This document shows positions 31,601-39,372 of a DNA stretch of 64,000 nucleotides, piece after piece. A program made the translations under genes and the position numbers. The notes below the pieces were generated by a model. It saw only the letters and a list, made by a program, of their open reading frames with translations. It was not told where the DNA came from and ran no database searches. The stretch is taken from contig JABAKD010000019.1 in NCBI GenBank assembly GCA_012845835.1, forward strand, positions 6,902,994-6,966,993, read 5' to 3'. Position 1 is the stretch's first letter. Each line of letters begins with the position of its first letter. The stretch is from Undaria pinnatifida. Taxonomy: Eukaryota; Sar; Phaeophyceae; Laminariales; Alariaceae.

Positions 31601-33034
31601 GGCATCCTTCCCTACGGCGCGGTTTTCATCGAGATGTTCTTCATCCTGCAGTCCCTATGGATGGGCAACTACTACTACGTGTTCGGGTTCCTCTTGCTGG
31701 TGTTCATCATCCTCATTGTCACCTGCGCTGATATCGCGATGGTCTTCTGCTACTTCCAGCTCTGCGCCGAGGATTACAACTGGTAAGGGCCGTTATTGAC
31801 TACATGTAAGATCGAGAAGAAAAAAAGTTGCCACATCTCCATAGTATGAAAGTTTTGATGTTTGCTCAAATAGCCATGTTTAGCCAAGGTTTTTTGGGGG
31901 GTATTTCCGTAATCCTTCATTGGCAAGTGTAGTTTTATTTGCTACAGGTGTGATTTTGGTTTTGCTAAATTTCTCAACACTTCAAAAAACTACTTGCTAA
32001 GTTGGCATTTTTTTGCCCATTTGCCCCATGTCGTTAGGCCCTTCAGAGCCCTAAACCCCTCATTATACTAGTTCCAAGTAAAATGTCGCCAAAAACGGGT
32101 TTCCAGTTGTAGAAGGGTTAGAATCCGCCTTAAATGTGGTGTCGTAATTGATCAATATGGTTTTGTTGCGCCTGGCGTTTTGCTGCTCGAATACGTTCCT
32201 AGCCGAAGTACTTTTTTGTCGCGTGTTCTTTTCCATCCGCCAATGGCATAGTAGTTAGTCCCTCTGTTGAGGAGCTTCCGCCAGACAACAATGGTTCAGC
32301 AAACAAATGCCACTCGCTGTCGTAGCTTCGATGTTTTGCCGGGGGAAGCGGGGCGAGCCTATCCGCATACGTTCCCGTCCGAATATGCATCTGTCCGAAT
32401 GCGTTTCCATTCGGCTAACTTCCCGTTTCTTCCGTCGCAAAACCAAAATTCGGTCGGATTGTTTTCAGGTGGTGGCGTTCGTTCCTGACCGCGGGGTCTA
32501 CGGGGGGGTGGGTATTCGCGTACTCGGCCATCTACTTTAGCAACCTCCAGTCGACCATGTTGGCTACGTACGTTCTGTACTTTGGTTACATGGCGCTACT
32601 ATCGGCCGGCCTGTCCGCGTTGACGGGGTGCATCGGATTCTACTCCTGCCTTTGGTTCACAAGGAAGATTTACGCGTCCATCAAGGTGCGTTTTGTGTGT
32701 GCTTGCCAAAGATGTTGGTTGACGGTCTAGTTTCGACCCGTCGAGGCGTTTTTAGACTTGTCATACTAGTTTTAGTGTGTGGAGTTAGTTCCTTGACGGC
32801 TGTCCGTCAGCGGGCAAGAGTGCCGTCAACCCCGACATGTTTGATGTTTGCCTCCTGGTTCAGCGCATGTTACGATATCATTGAGGTGTGCCTTTTTTTT
32901 CGTACAAGGAGCGCCTCGCTTTTTGTCAAGAGCTCTCGTGCATGAGCCTCACCCAAAAAATAGTGATGTGGAGAAGATTGAAGAAAGTTCTCCTCGATGA
33001 GCAATCCATCCCATGTCCCGTACAGGTAGACTAG
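13412..33034 (+). CDS. TM9SF: TM9SF (nonaspanin/EMP70) membrane protein, complete, thirteen exons
   Basis: Exons: 13412-13605, 18127-18250, 19424-19552, 20759-20887, 21700-21858, 22476-22595, 24102-24263, 24936-25057, 29493-29715, 30518-30658, 31550-31782, 32469-32685 and 33026-33034; 1962 nt, 653 residues plus stop, within the usual 580-660. All phases match. There is a signal peptide at about 1-22, then a luminal domain with [42 protein letters not shown] and ASRWD. The first membrane helix is at about 286-310 ([16 protein letters not shown]), followed by eight predicted ones. Family signatures seen are [33 protein letters not shown] and [11 protein letters not shown]. The C-terminus is KVD, matching the known KxD/E COPI-binding signal. 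The family acts in Golgi/endosomal sorting of membrane proteins. The exon 6 acceptor is ambiguous: 22458 would add six residues. Which paralogue (TM9SF1-4 type) cannot be settled here. Confidence 0.96.
14735..15145 (+). repeat. 0.4 kb dispersed repeat, copy 1 (TM9SF intron 1)
   Basis: About 90% identical over 390 bp to 63618-64000, starting 'aatcagtctctggtcag' and running to 'atcggcgtttgg'. Copy 1 has a small extra block with CTATTAATAG at 15033-15042 and an extra 'accagt' near 15113, both absent from copy 2. No reading frame is conserved between the copies. The right edge of copy 2 runs off the window. Confidence 0.9.
16032..16346 (+). repeat. Tandem duplication, period 158 bp
   Basis: Two units (16032-16189 and 16190-16346) starting 'tggtactgtagtgtgaataa' and ending 'aagaaaacacctgtggtaa' differ at only a few sites. 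Lies in TM9SF intron 1. The junction falls at a TGGTACTGTAG word, part of a TACCTGGTACTG palindrome. Confidence 0.95.
16788..16815. repeat. Perfect 10 bp inverted repeat (hairpin)
   Basis: TGTCGTAAAT and ATTTACGACA are separated by 8 bases; a third TGTCGTAAAT occurs at 16848-16857. Lies in TM9SF intron 1. Confidence 0.8.
17135..17300 (+). repeat. Dispersed repeat (GACGAGCCGATTTCCCT family)
   Basis: Partner of 23605-23800 and, more distantly, of 4985-5125. Shares 'gacgagccgatttccctggt', 'cttatct' and 'gaaccggatgatcttaaa'. Confidence 0.75.
17797..17895 (+). repeat. Dispersed repeat, partner of 33095-33185
   Basis: Both contain 'agcaccgca.tcccgacatg', 'gacta' words and 'gttttggagct.gaa.tgggt' in the same order. 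The second copy starts about 60 bp after the TM9SF stop codon. Confidence 0.7.
18127..18250 (+). CDS. TM9SF: TM9SF exon 2
   Basis: Acceptor TTTTGCAG; the first base completes Pro-65. Encodes [20 protein letters not shown], then [10 protein letters not shown] and CSALCR, the conserved SENLGE..GDRI block. Donor CGG/GTGGGT in phase 0. Confidence 0.96.
18683..18753 (+). pseudogene. Exon echo A: degenerate copy of TM9SF exon 3 5' part
   Basis: Shares GTTGAGTTGGACAAGG with the exon 3 start (VELD) and, further on, tcctacagatgc with echo B. About 4 nt longer than echo B, so frameshifted. The sequences before echoes A and B are also related (aaaatgatgcagat, tcactattaata), which suggests a tandem duplication of a few hundred bp. 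Confidence 0.6.
19230..19293 (+). pseudogene. Exon echo B: copy of TM9SF exon 3 5' part with intact acceptor
   Basis: Directly after TTTGCTAG comes [20 protein letters not shown] in phase 0, against [20 protein letters not shown] in the true exon 3. The reading frame runs to a stop at 19317 and no second half with IIDNLPAA exists. It lies 194 bp upstream of exon 3 in intron 2. Inclusion would truncate the protein, unless spliced at a GTAT after residue 29. Confidence 0.8.
19424..19552 (+). CDS. TM9SF: TM9SF exon 3
   Basis: Acceptor TTTATAG, phase 0, VELDEDDS then [19 protein letters not shown]. The IIDNLPAA block is the conserved ..NW.LDNLPVA motif of nonaspanins. Donor GAG/GTGAAA. Confidence 0.94.
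20759..20887 (+). CDS. TM9SF: TM9SF exon 4
   Basis: Acceptor ATCAG preceded by a long C-rich tract. Encodes [17 protein letters not shown] and [20 protein letters not shown], matching the GF.VG...YI.NH....YH block. Phase 0 at both ends, donor GTGAGG. Confidence 0.95.
21421..21477 (+). pseudogene. Exon echo: degenerate copy of TM9SF exon 4 3' end in intron 4
   Basis: ATGGTCGTGGACTGCCACTG followed by caacctatgaagattggagagg aligns with the exon 4 end, ATGGTTGTGGACTATCACCC followed by tatggaaatttcggaggtgagg. The donor GT is retained (GAG/GTTTGC) but a small insertion breaks the frame. Confidence 0.75.
21700..21858 (+). CDS. TM9SF: TM9SF exon 5
   Basis: Acceptor GTTCAG, phase 0. Encodes [19 protein letters not shown], the conserved RVVGFEV.P.S..H segment, then an acidic loop with a single Cys. 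Donor AAG/GTGTGT. Confidence 0.95.
22476..22595 (+). CDS. TM9SF: TM9SF exon 6
   Basis: Encodes [20 protein letters not shown] then [12 protein letters not shown], the family block FTYDV.W..S..KWASRWD.YL. Acceptor ATGCAG at 22475; an alternative in-frame acceptor (GGACAG, exon start 22458) would add DHALMQ. Donor AGG/GTGGGT. Confidence 0.93.
22700..22892 (+). repeat. Dispersed repeat in TM9SF intron 6, partner of 10798-10980
   Basis: Reverse complement of the element in YKT6 intron 1, sharing several 12-20 bp blocks in order. No gene content. It begins about 100 bp after the exon 6 donor. Confidence 0.75.
23014..23521 (+). mobile_element. Small DNA transposon with 19 bp perfect terminal inverted repeats
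   Basis: The left end TTACAGTAGCGGCTACGGT (23014-23032) and the right end ACCGTAGCCGCTACTGTAA (23503-23521) are exact reverse complements. If the outer TA is a target duplication, the termini start CAGT, as in Tc1/mariner-pogo elements. Sub-terminal motifs 'tttaagagag' and 'ggctggcacg' occur inside both ends. The interior holds a 65-codon cysteine-rich reading frame rather than a transposase, so the element is non-autonomous. It lies in TM9SF intron 6. Confidence 0.85.
23211..23408 (+). CDS. 65-aa cysteine-rich (C4HC3-like) zinc-finger ORF inside the small transposon
   Basis: The frame starts MPCAEGSRC and contains [15 protein letters not shown] and [10 protein letters not shown]. Spacing is C-x5-C-x17-C-x3-C-x4-H-x2-C-x14-C-x2-C, a cross-brace pattern like PHD/C4HC3 fingers. 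It ends with a stop just before the right sub-terminal repeat, so the ORF fills the centre of the element. This may be a captured or left-over DNA- or chromatin-binding module of a former transposase. Expression is unknown, and it may be only a relic. I do not recognise the family with certainty. Confidence 0.45.
   Translation: MPCAEGSRCTAVPDHTPGPPKFTNHQCRGVCGQYLHGTCGVVDPLGTSEMHRICHTCATSRESEI
23605..23800 (+). repeat. Dispersed repeat (GACAAGCCGATTTCCCT family)
   Basis: Matches 17135-17300 in the order of 'gtcttatct', 'acttttgctact', 'gccgatttccct.gtcttatc' and 'tgaaccggatg.tcttaaa'. It adjoins the small transposon at 23014-23521. No coding content. Confidence 0.75.
24102..24263 (+). CDS. 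TM9SF: TM9SF exon 7 (first transmembrane helix)
   Basis: Acceptor CTTGCAG, phase 0. [20 protein letters not shown] then [18 protein letters not shown]: the family-defining first helix and the cytosolic R.L..D..RYN segment, followed by an acidic loop [13 protein letters not shown]. Donor GTACGG. Confidence 0.97.
24374..24405 (+). pseudogene. Exon echo: copy of TM9SF exon 7 3' end in intron 7
   Basis: GGAGACGGACTTGAAGGTAC repeats the exon 7 junction GAGACGGGCTGGAAGGTAC, including the donor GTACGGTA, 130 bp downstream. It is preceded by a plausible acceptor (TTTGCAG at 24370), so it forms a 23 nt micro-exon-like cassette. One frame has a TGA. Confidence 0.65.
24936..25057 (+). CDS. TM9SF: TM9SF exon 8
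   Basis: Acceptor [27 protein letters not shown] then [19 protein letters not shown]: the conserved W/V.GDVFR.P....L...VG.G.Q segment and the second membrane helix. Phase-2 donor GG/GTGAGG. Intron 8 (4.4 kb) is the longest downstream of intron 1. Confidence 0.96.
25525..25595 (+). repeat. Short dispersed element with CAGCT...AGCTG ends
   Basis: About 55 bp of the form 'cagctgtgagttcgacaa...gtcgata..cgtctttgcaagctg'. Related copies lie at about 14174-14225, 20995-21030 (inverse), 22322-22385 (inverse), 34875-34925, 50690-50745 (inverse) and 51105-51145. The ends are short inverted repeats. The spread over both intronic and intergenic DNA argues for a very small mobile element. Confidence 0.6.
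25798..25925 (+). repeat. 125 bp dispersed repeat, copy 1 of 3 in TM9SF intron 8
   Basis: Runs from 'cggggacccctatgatgc' to 'gtctgaggggatcccgc'; copies at 26762-26890 and 28527-28655 share most of the length in the same orientation. The ends are weak inverted repeats (GGGGACCCC / GGGGATCCC). All three copies sit in the same intron. Confidence 0.8.
26400..26550. repeat. CCCGA-pentamer dispersed repeat
   Basis: Built of (CGACC/GGTCG) pentamers around 'cgtgggattcgaaaacttgctga'. Similar blocks: 37380-37475, 38565-38665, 47500-47665 and 49865-50030, each with 'gacccgtgagatttcgaac' or a close variant and 'ctcctgacccgacccg'. The pentamer runs vary in length between copies. Confidence 0.8.
26762..26890 (+). 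repeat. 125 bp dispersed repeat, copy 2 of 3
   Basis: Same family as 25798-25925. Includes 'ccacaatcttgtctgctatt', 'cagctgtgaggcacc' and 'gtctgaggggacccc'. Its middle overlaps the CAGCTGTGAG word of the 55 bp element family. Confidence 0.8.
28527..28655 (+). repeat. 125 bp dispersed repeat, copy 3 of 3
   Basis: Same family as 25798-25925, with 'ctcggggacccctatgatgc' and 'gacggtctgaggggaccccc'. In this copy CAGCTGTGAGG is replaced by catttcgtgagg. Confidence 0.8.
29267..29410 (+). mobile_element. CACTATAG-type MITE next to TM9SF exon 9
   Basis: Begins TACAGTAGTGGGCCCCGGCA and ends with 'gtagagggaccgctactt'. It carries the family core 'gccaagcgatttcacaggca' and 'ggcactatagcgggcaact'. The element ends about 83 bp before the exon 9 acceptor, so it forms part of the 3' region of intron 8. 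Confidence 0.75.
29493..29715 (+). CDS. TM9SF: TM9SF exon 9
   Basis: Acceptor TTGTCAG; the first C completes Gly-380. [39 protein letters not shown] and [15 protein letters not shown]. Matches the family blocks NP..RG.L and G..AGY.S..LYK.F.G. Donor CAG/GTATGT. An identical CATTCCACTCAGGTATGT follows 19 nt later, giving a tandem donor whose use would shift the frame. Confidence 0.97.
30094..30144 (+). pseudogene. Exon echo: in-frame copy of TM9SF exon 9 3' end in intron 9
   Basis: Encodes [16 protein letters not shown] followed by GTATGC, against [22 protein letters not shown] in exon 9, a single residue difference over 16. No acceptor lies at its left edge. The high identity and the preserved donor suggest a recent or constrained duplication. 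Confidence 0.9.
30331..30366 (+). pseudogene. Exon echo: copy of part of TM9SF exon 10 in intron 9
   Basis: Reads [11 protein letters not shown] against [11 protein letters not shown] in exon 10. It lies 150 bp upstream of the true exon and has a CTGCAG acceptor-like edge at 30336. The copied part covers only the first third of the exon's conserved block. Confidence 0.85.
30518..30658 (+). CDS. TM9SF: TM9SF exon 10
   Basis: Acceptor TATGCAG, phase 0. [35 protein letters not shown] and SNIPRQ: the family block AVPF.T...L..LWF.ISVPL...G.Y.G.....IPRQ. Donor GTTAGA. Confidence 0.97.
31094..31388. mobile_element. 300 bp element with AGAGCTATGAGTCAGCACG-type ends, in TM9SF intron 10
   Basis: Left end agagctatgagtcagcacg and right end ctactgactcacagctc form imperfect terminal inverted repeats. 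It contains several 'agtcggctgac' and 'cgactaaagtcgg' words and a G-run. An inverted copy lies at 34155-34495, where the G-run has become a 22-base C-run. Confidence 0.8.
31550..31782 (+). CDS. TM9SF: TM9SF exon 11
   Basis: Acceptor GGGCAG, phase 0. [59 protein letters not shown]. Matches the G.LPFG..FIE...I..S.W...YY.FGFL block and the LC.EDY.WWW junction. Phase-2 donor TG/GTAAGG. Confidence 0.97.
32469..32685 (+). CDS. TM9SF: TM9SF exon 12 (last two membrane helices)
   Basis: Acceptor TTTTCAG; the first G completes Trp. [54 protein letters not shown] then K. Phase-0 donor GTGCGT. Reading through the donor gives [10 protein letters not shown]... and a stop, which loses the family's C-terminal acidic residue, so the splice to exon 13 is required for KxD. 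Confidence 0.96.
32855..32887 (+). pseudogene. Possible exon echo: weak copy of TM9SF exon 12 3' end in intron 12
   Basis: The stretch reads [11 protein letters not shown] followed by GTGTGC, against [18 protein letters not shown]. The identity is low and may be chance, but its position, orientation and donor fit the echo pattern in this gene. Confidence 0.35.
33026..33034 (+). CDS. TM9SF: TM9SF exon 13, micro coding exon (Val-Asp-stop)
   Basis: After CCCGTACAG comes GTA GAC TAG in phase with exon 12, so the protein ends SIK-VD. Nonaspanins end in K-x-D/E, which binds coatomer and holds the protein in the Golgi. Lys-651 comes from exon 12 and Asp-653 from this exon, so the sorting signal exists only in correctly spliced mRNA. 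The exon continues as 3' untranslated region. Confidence 0.88.
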   Translation, partial: VD

Positions 33035-34154
33035 AAAACATGTTGCGAAAGTGAAGAATTGAATTCGGACGAATTTGGTTTATTAAAACCCTTGACCGTT
33101 TTAGCACCGCACTCCCGACATGTGGACAAAGTCCTTGGAGACAGACTAGGATACTGTTTTGGAGCTAGAAGTGGGTTAAGGAGCCCGGTCGTTCAGCAAA
33201 CGTCTCTTAAAAAATGAGTGCTATTAATACCTTCGTCGTAGGACGCCGCGGTTGTGTAACGAGTCAGTTTGTTACGTGCGCATCGGCCCCGAAAGATGAT
33301 TGATTAGCTCCTGCAGTTGTACGGAATGTTTGGACTCAAAAGACGGGGTGCGAGGATAAGAGGTACTGTTGTAGCGCTTTTGGCAAATACTTTTTTCTGG
33401 ATGACGGGGCTCCTTAATTAACGCCTTTAAGACTGGAAACCCATTATTGGGGGACAAAATTACTTGGAAATAGTATATGGCAGGGTTTTGGGCCCCTCAA
33501 GATGTTATTCGTAACCCTAAATCGTCGGAACGTGAGCATTGTTTTAAGTGTGAATATTTGTTGTACCTAAGGCCATGGGTTTCATCACCGGTTTGCGCTT
33601 TCAGTTTAGGCTAGTCATATTAAGCTTTGGGGGGAGGTTTAGCTTGATCCTCTAGTGAAGAACCTCAGAAAGTAAAACGTTTTTCAGTGTGATTTTTTTG
33701 TACACAAGTACCTATTTGGGGGGAGGTGTAGGGGTCAAGTCAAGCCAATGAGACCCTTGCAGGGAAAAAAGAAAGGTGCACCTCTATCGTAGCGTTTGTC
33801 CGAAAAGAAAAGTGCATCTCATGCATGCTACCATAGAGGTAGTACCTTTTTTGTTTTTCCTGCAAGGTTGTTGGCTTGCATCTGACGCACGCTACGATTG
33901 AGGTAGTACCTTTTTTTTTCCCTGCAAGGTTGTTGGTTTGAGGAGCTGAATACCTAATTCATCCGAGAAGTAGGTTTTGAGATACAAAAAAAGATAGTGC
34001 AAGCCGATGAACCAACCCCGCGCCCGAGGGTTGAAGTCGAATGCTATTGTAAAGCACAACAGGGGTTTGGCAGTTAGGGCCTCGGTGGAGAAACCCAAAA
34101 GTCGACGAAGTTGTGCGGAAATAAGTGCTGCGCTTATCGTACGGTCGTTTAGAG

Positions 34155-34495
34155 CTCGTTTAGAGCTGTGAGTTTGCAGGATTTCATGACTACTAATTAA
34201 TCCGTAGATACCGTTCGCTAACTGAGTTTATTCGTAAAGTCGGCTGACTTCATTCACCAGCCAACCTGTCGACTAAAGTTACGCGAGCGAAGCGAGCCGA
34301 ATCACCCCCCCCCCCCCCCCCCCCCCCTAGCGCCTACAAAAGAGAGAATACAAGCCGCACCAATGTATACTCCTGTGAGCATGGAAAACCAACAAGTCGG
34401 ATAGTCGGTATGTCCCGAAAACGACTTTTAGCCGGACCAATAACCAGTCGGCGACTTGGAAGTCGTGCTGACTGACAGCTCTAGCGCTTATCGTA
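34155..34495. mobile_element. 300 bp element, inverted copy of 31094-31388
   Basis: Starts 'agagctgtgagtttgcagg' and ends 'cgtgctgactgacagctct'. Interior blocks match the reverse complement of the intron 10 copy (gcgagcgaagcgagccgaatc, gcgcctacaaaag, acaagccgca). A 22-base C run at 34306-34327 stands where the other copy has a short G run. Confidence 0.85.
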
Positions 34496-34550
34496 GCGCG
34501 TCTGCACTCCTATACCGTAGCACGGCTTCGTCGTGGCACTGTCATGTGTA

Positions 34551-34620
34551 TACACAAGCGCCCTAGGGACCCATACACAAGCGCCCTAGGGACCCATACA
34601 CAAGCGCCCTAGGGACCCAT
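34551..34620 (+). repeat. Three tandem copies of a 23 bp unit
   Basis: Unit tacacaagcgccctaggg plus accca, three perfect copies. The unit includes the palindrome CCCTAGGG. Similar but degenerate sequence follows at 34703-34735. Confidence 0.95.
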
Positions 34621-36987
34621 TGCGCCACGCTTTGACGCTCAACTGTGTTGTGCTATTTTTGAGTGAGCTGGGAGGCCCATGACGCTTATGATGTACCAGG
34701 GTATACACAAAGGCCCTTGTGGGGCCCTTTGCGCCATCTTATGACCCTCGACGGTGTTCTGCCTTCTTTGTGGGATGAGGAACGCCAATTACGTTATGAT
34801 GTTTATAGCAACACACTACGCTACGCTTTATTAACCCTCAATTTTTTTTTCAAGATGAAAAAATACAATCGCAGCCAGAAAGAATTTCAATCAAAATTCA
34901 CCTTTGCAAGCTGTGTGTGACACTGCGATCGCTAATTCACTACTGTGTTGCCTTGCTTGTAAGAGACGATCAGCTATGATACGTGTACACGCCCTTGAGG
35001 ACTCGTTAGATTGGCACATGACACTTGCGTGTAAATGTGGTGAGTTGAAGCTTAATTTTACCCACCGGAGGATAAAAACATGTCCCAAAATTAAAAGCAA
35101 TGCATTACGCCACGTTTTGACCCTTGAACACTTTGTGCCTTCCTTGTTGCGTATGTGCCTTCCTTGCCTTGTCACGTCTGTCTTTGGTCTGCGCTTTTTC
35201 GTCTCTTGTTCCGACACAGGTGGACTAATGTGCTGATGGACCACCAAAATGTACCGATTTGACTAAAAATGTACTGTTGGAGTAAAAAAGAATGTGCCGA
35301 TGGGATACCGGTGAGAAGCCGTCGGATCTTGTCAGATGGGCTATTGACGGTTGTGGCCGAGAGGGCTCCATGGTTGCATCATACGTGCGCGGAGGAAAGT
35401 GAAAGCTGGTATTTCGGAGACAATCAGGCGTTGTGGTAAGATCCTTCCCCCTAACACCCCCCCCCCCCCCCCACCGCCGCCGCCGCCTCCCCTTCCCGAC
35501 GGGATTCGGTGTAGCGGGACCATACGTGCGCGGAGGAGGGAAATCGGGGCGTTTGGGGCGTAATGAGGCGTTGTTGTAAGAATCCCCCCCTGCCCAAATG
35601 TTGGTGTCTCTATTAGGAGTAGGAACGGCGCTCCGTCTCGAACGGGTCGCGTTGTCAAATTATATTACTACGAAAGGCAAACAACTAGAAGGAGCATTTT
35701 TCTTAGGCAGGGCGTTGAAATTGAGGCGTTTCGACAAGGAGGGAGGGGGAAGGCAGAGAGGCTTATCTTCGCGTTGCTCTTCTCGGCGTTTTTTTTGTTT
35801 TGGAAAGACTGATGGTGCTCTGTTCGACGTGATGTGGCGTGTAGGAAGAGCAGTGCGGGGTTGGGGCGAGGAGGGGGGCGGCTGCGCTGCGATTACTGAC
35901 CTGTTTAGTGTGATACCATAGTCGATTGGAGTGTTTGCTACTGGTCGTGTCTGGCTCAGCGGTTTGTCCTCTATTTTTGTTGCGTGGAAAGAACATGCGC
36001 GCTGGGGCGAAGGGGGTGACGGGTGGGTGGATTTGGGGGAGGGAGGGGGCCGATAGGAGACGTATTTGTAGACGAAGGCGGGTCCTCCCTTATGAAGTAC
36101 TACGGTTGGTCCAAATGAACGCGCCGCGTGTCGACCTAGGTTGTGATGGTCGGTGTGACTTGTGGCGTGGAGTGCGCTGGTGAGACTCGACTAGTATCGT
36201 GCCGAAAAATAATATTCATTTTTTCCCTCCGATTTCTATTTATTTTTTGGGTGTACGGTGGGTGTGATGGGTGGTGTTCACGTGATGGCTCACGTGTTCC
36301 TCCTCGACCTCGTGTACGAAGCGAAGACTCCGCCCGCTATAGGTGGCATGGTATACCTTGTGTGGTGCGTGGCTTTGCTTTATTGTGTTGTCAACCACTT
36401 TTGGTTGTGCTGCCAACTGCTTGCTTGTGTTGTTAAACCATTCATTGCTTGTGTTTTCGACCATGCAAATGCTTTGATTGCGATGCCAATCAACTCTAGC
36501 TCGTGTTGGTCAGCCAAACAATTGTTTGTTGTTGTCGACCGTTCGTTGATGCGTACTTTCGAAACTACAGTAGCAACCATCGCGTGTGTCGTCGACGATG
36601 GCGTGCGAAAGCCACGTCAGAGGTAGTGCTCACAGACAGGATTTTGACAACGTGAAACACGACTGGGTGGCACCGTATCGCCCATGTGACCCCGGTCAAT
36701 ATGGTGTGCCACCCAGGGAGGAAGACGTCGTACGTACGAAGTCAAGCGAACGCTGGAATTAGGGGTGTTAGTTTTGTTTGGTCTGGTGAAGGGGGAGAGT
36801 TGTATCCATTTCGGGGGTTTCAATAGGAGGGAAGGCGGATGTTTTCGAGGTTTTGCCGCCAGCAGCATGTCGCTACACCAATGAAATGTACAACAGCAGC
36901 GGCAGCTCGGTAGTTGGAGCTGCCGAGTACATGACTTGGCGCCGCGTGGCCCGTGTTGTGCAATAACAGGGGGGACGAAGGTTATCA

Positions 36988-37030
36988 TGTATGCCGGGGG
37001 GGGGGGGGCGGGGGGCGGGGGGGGGCGGCG
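36988..37030 (+). repeat. G-rich tract, candidate G-quadruplex
   Basis: More than four runs of at least five G separated by single C or gcg. Other homopolymer tracts are at 34306-34327 (C22) and 58261-58278 (C18). Confidence 0.7.
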
Positions 37031-39315
37031 ATAGTTTTGAAGAATCTCGGAGACGTGACCGGTAAATTTTGTATCCCTCGATGCTTCTACTCGTACGTAC
37101 TGTAGGCTGTAACCCCTATCCGTACTTGCCGTAGGTTGTAAGCTCCCTCCAGAACTCCACCCACGTTTCGGGGCCAAAACTACTTGAAATTAGAGTGGGC
37201 TAATTTTGCCAGTAGTGAAAAGAATTCGTACCTCGAGGGGATGAGCGAGTCACACAATAATACACGGCACGAGCATCTGCCACTGTGCAATAAACTCTTC
37301 AGCATCATTGCCTATGGAAGGAATCCTCGCCAAAATCTAAAATTGGATATATATACACATATATTGAGGAGATTTCACAAGTCGGCTCGCTTCTCGCGGG
37401 TCGGGTTCGGGTCAGGATAAAACCATGCACGACCCGTGAGATTTCGAACACCTCCTGGCCGAGCCGCCTTTACCGCAATTCTGGATTATTTTAAAGGATA
37501 AAGTATGATGATCGGGGAAATTGGTTTTGCCCACGTATGCTTCCAGTATTATGATACGGAAATATCAAAAACTGCCCCAAACAGTACTTTGGACCCTAGC
37601 CCCATGACCCTACCCGTAGAACTCTGTCCGGAAAAATCCTACTTTTTTTTTTGCTGGAGAATGTGTTTGAGCACACGTTAAAAGTCATGTATCAAAATAT
37701 TCCCTGATTTCCATTGTTGTTCTCACATTAACTCGCATAATCAAATCCGTGGTCACAGGGCAGGTTTTGCACTCTAGAGTGGAAGAATACCCCAGGGGGA
37801 AAAAAGCACAACCGAAACCAAAAGTGGTACACGTATAGTCTAAATCATAGCTGACGCAATTCATGCCTCCGGACGCCAGAAAAATATAAAAAAAGTGAAA
37901 TCGGGAGTCAGCCTGCGATGTGTGAAATCCATACTGCTACAGACGTCGATCTATTCGCGCCTGGAAAAAAACGACTACCCCGCTTGCCACCCAGAGAAGA
38001 CTACCACGTATATGTTACACGTGGTACATATCACTACGCATACACACGTCAGACTCAAGTCAAATGGAAAAAAGAAAGAAAAAGAAAAGACAAAAAGACG
38101 CACAGCAAGGAAAGGGAAGGAAAAGCACCATACTAGCAGACCCTAGGAACCGACTAAAGACGGCATTGGGCTCATTGAGGGTATCAAGTGCATCAATGGT
38201 GCTGGGGGGAGAAGGCGGCAAGGCGAAGAAGTCAGGGCGGCGTTACGCTGACTTGTGACGGCCATGGGAAGGCCCACAAGCTTCAAGACGATGATGGCCG
38301 GACCCAGACCTCAGCCTCCTGGGCATGACGCCCCCCGTCCCCCCTTCCCTCCTCCCCCCTCCCCCCTCGCCTCCCTCCCCCCGGCCGAGTCGAGATGCCG
38401 ACGGTGGATGGCGCTGCCGCGGTCTTTGCGTGTCGTCCTGCAGCTCTGCATCTCTCCGTGTCGTGCCAGTTCCGCGTGAATAAGTCTGCTCCCTCCTCTG
38501 CCCGTCGAATCCATGTTGTCCTACCCTGGTAGATTATATTCTAGACGCCCCGTGAAGGCTGCTGTCCTGGCCCGACCAGACTCGCCCCGCGAGATTTTGA
38601 AGATCTCCTGACCCGACCCGCAGGTGGGGTCATGACCCGTGCTGGTAGGGTCATGACCCGTGAAAAGACCAAGGTTGCTACGGCACGGGGGGGGTACCCC
38701 AACATTTTACCTACCTAGTTTTCACCACTCGCGAGCACACGAGTAGTCCTCCCATAAACGCGTGCTACGATAAAGAGTGTGCACCTCTTTTTTTTCGGAG
38801 GCTTCCTCAGTTTGGGAGCTTAAGACATGTATGTCCCAAAAAAGTGAGTTTGGAGGAAAATCAAACTGCTACGAACCACCAGATGAAAAATCCCATCGCC
38901 CAGGTACACAACAACAACAAACTCATTCGAAAACTGAGGGGGGCGTATTTTTCGACGATTTTGGGTTAAGGAGACCTGCCATTCAGAAATCATTTCACAC
39001 GAAAAGTGCTACTTCTATCGTAGCACGCGCGTCCTTAAGGCCGTCTGAGTAAGGCGATATCCCGATATAAGGCGGTCACGATCGCATGGCACCACTGAGG
39101 AACACCACTCATAACCTGGACTGAATAGGGCGGCTTCCCCCAACAAGGCGGTCATGTTGCTCTGGCACATCTCACCGCCTTGTCTCTCGGACACGAAGAC
39201 TTCAGGCGTTTTCTTGTGTGGCTCAGCGTAGTTGACCCCACTCCATCGCGGATTCATGTCGCATCACTAAAACATCACTAAAACAACAGCACGCGAGCTT
39301 AAGATCGCAAAGGAA

Positions 39316-39372
39316 CGGGGGGATCACTCGCGCGAGGGGATCACTCGCGCGAGTGACCACGAGTGACCCCCA
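39316..39372. repeat. CACTCGCGCGAGTG palindrome cluster
   Basis: Two copies of TCACTCGCGCGAG in tandem, then a variant. A related, more perfect hairpin GGGGTCACTCG-CA-CGAGTGACCCC lies at 52908-52931, and a half copy at about 53054. Confidence 0.8.

Noticed and set aside
34551-34620. Possible CRISPR-like array
   Set aside because: Three head-to-tail 23 bp units without spacers in a eukaryotic intergenic region; an ordinary tandem repeat.
36617-37177. 186-codon minus-strand frame with a proline run
   Set aside because: The proline run comes from a G-rich tract and the rest matches no family; no exon chain.
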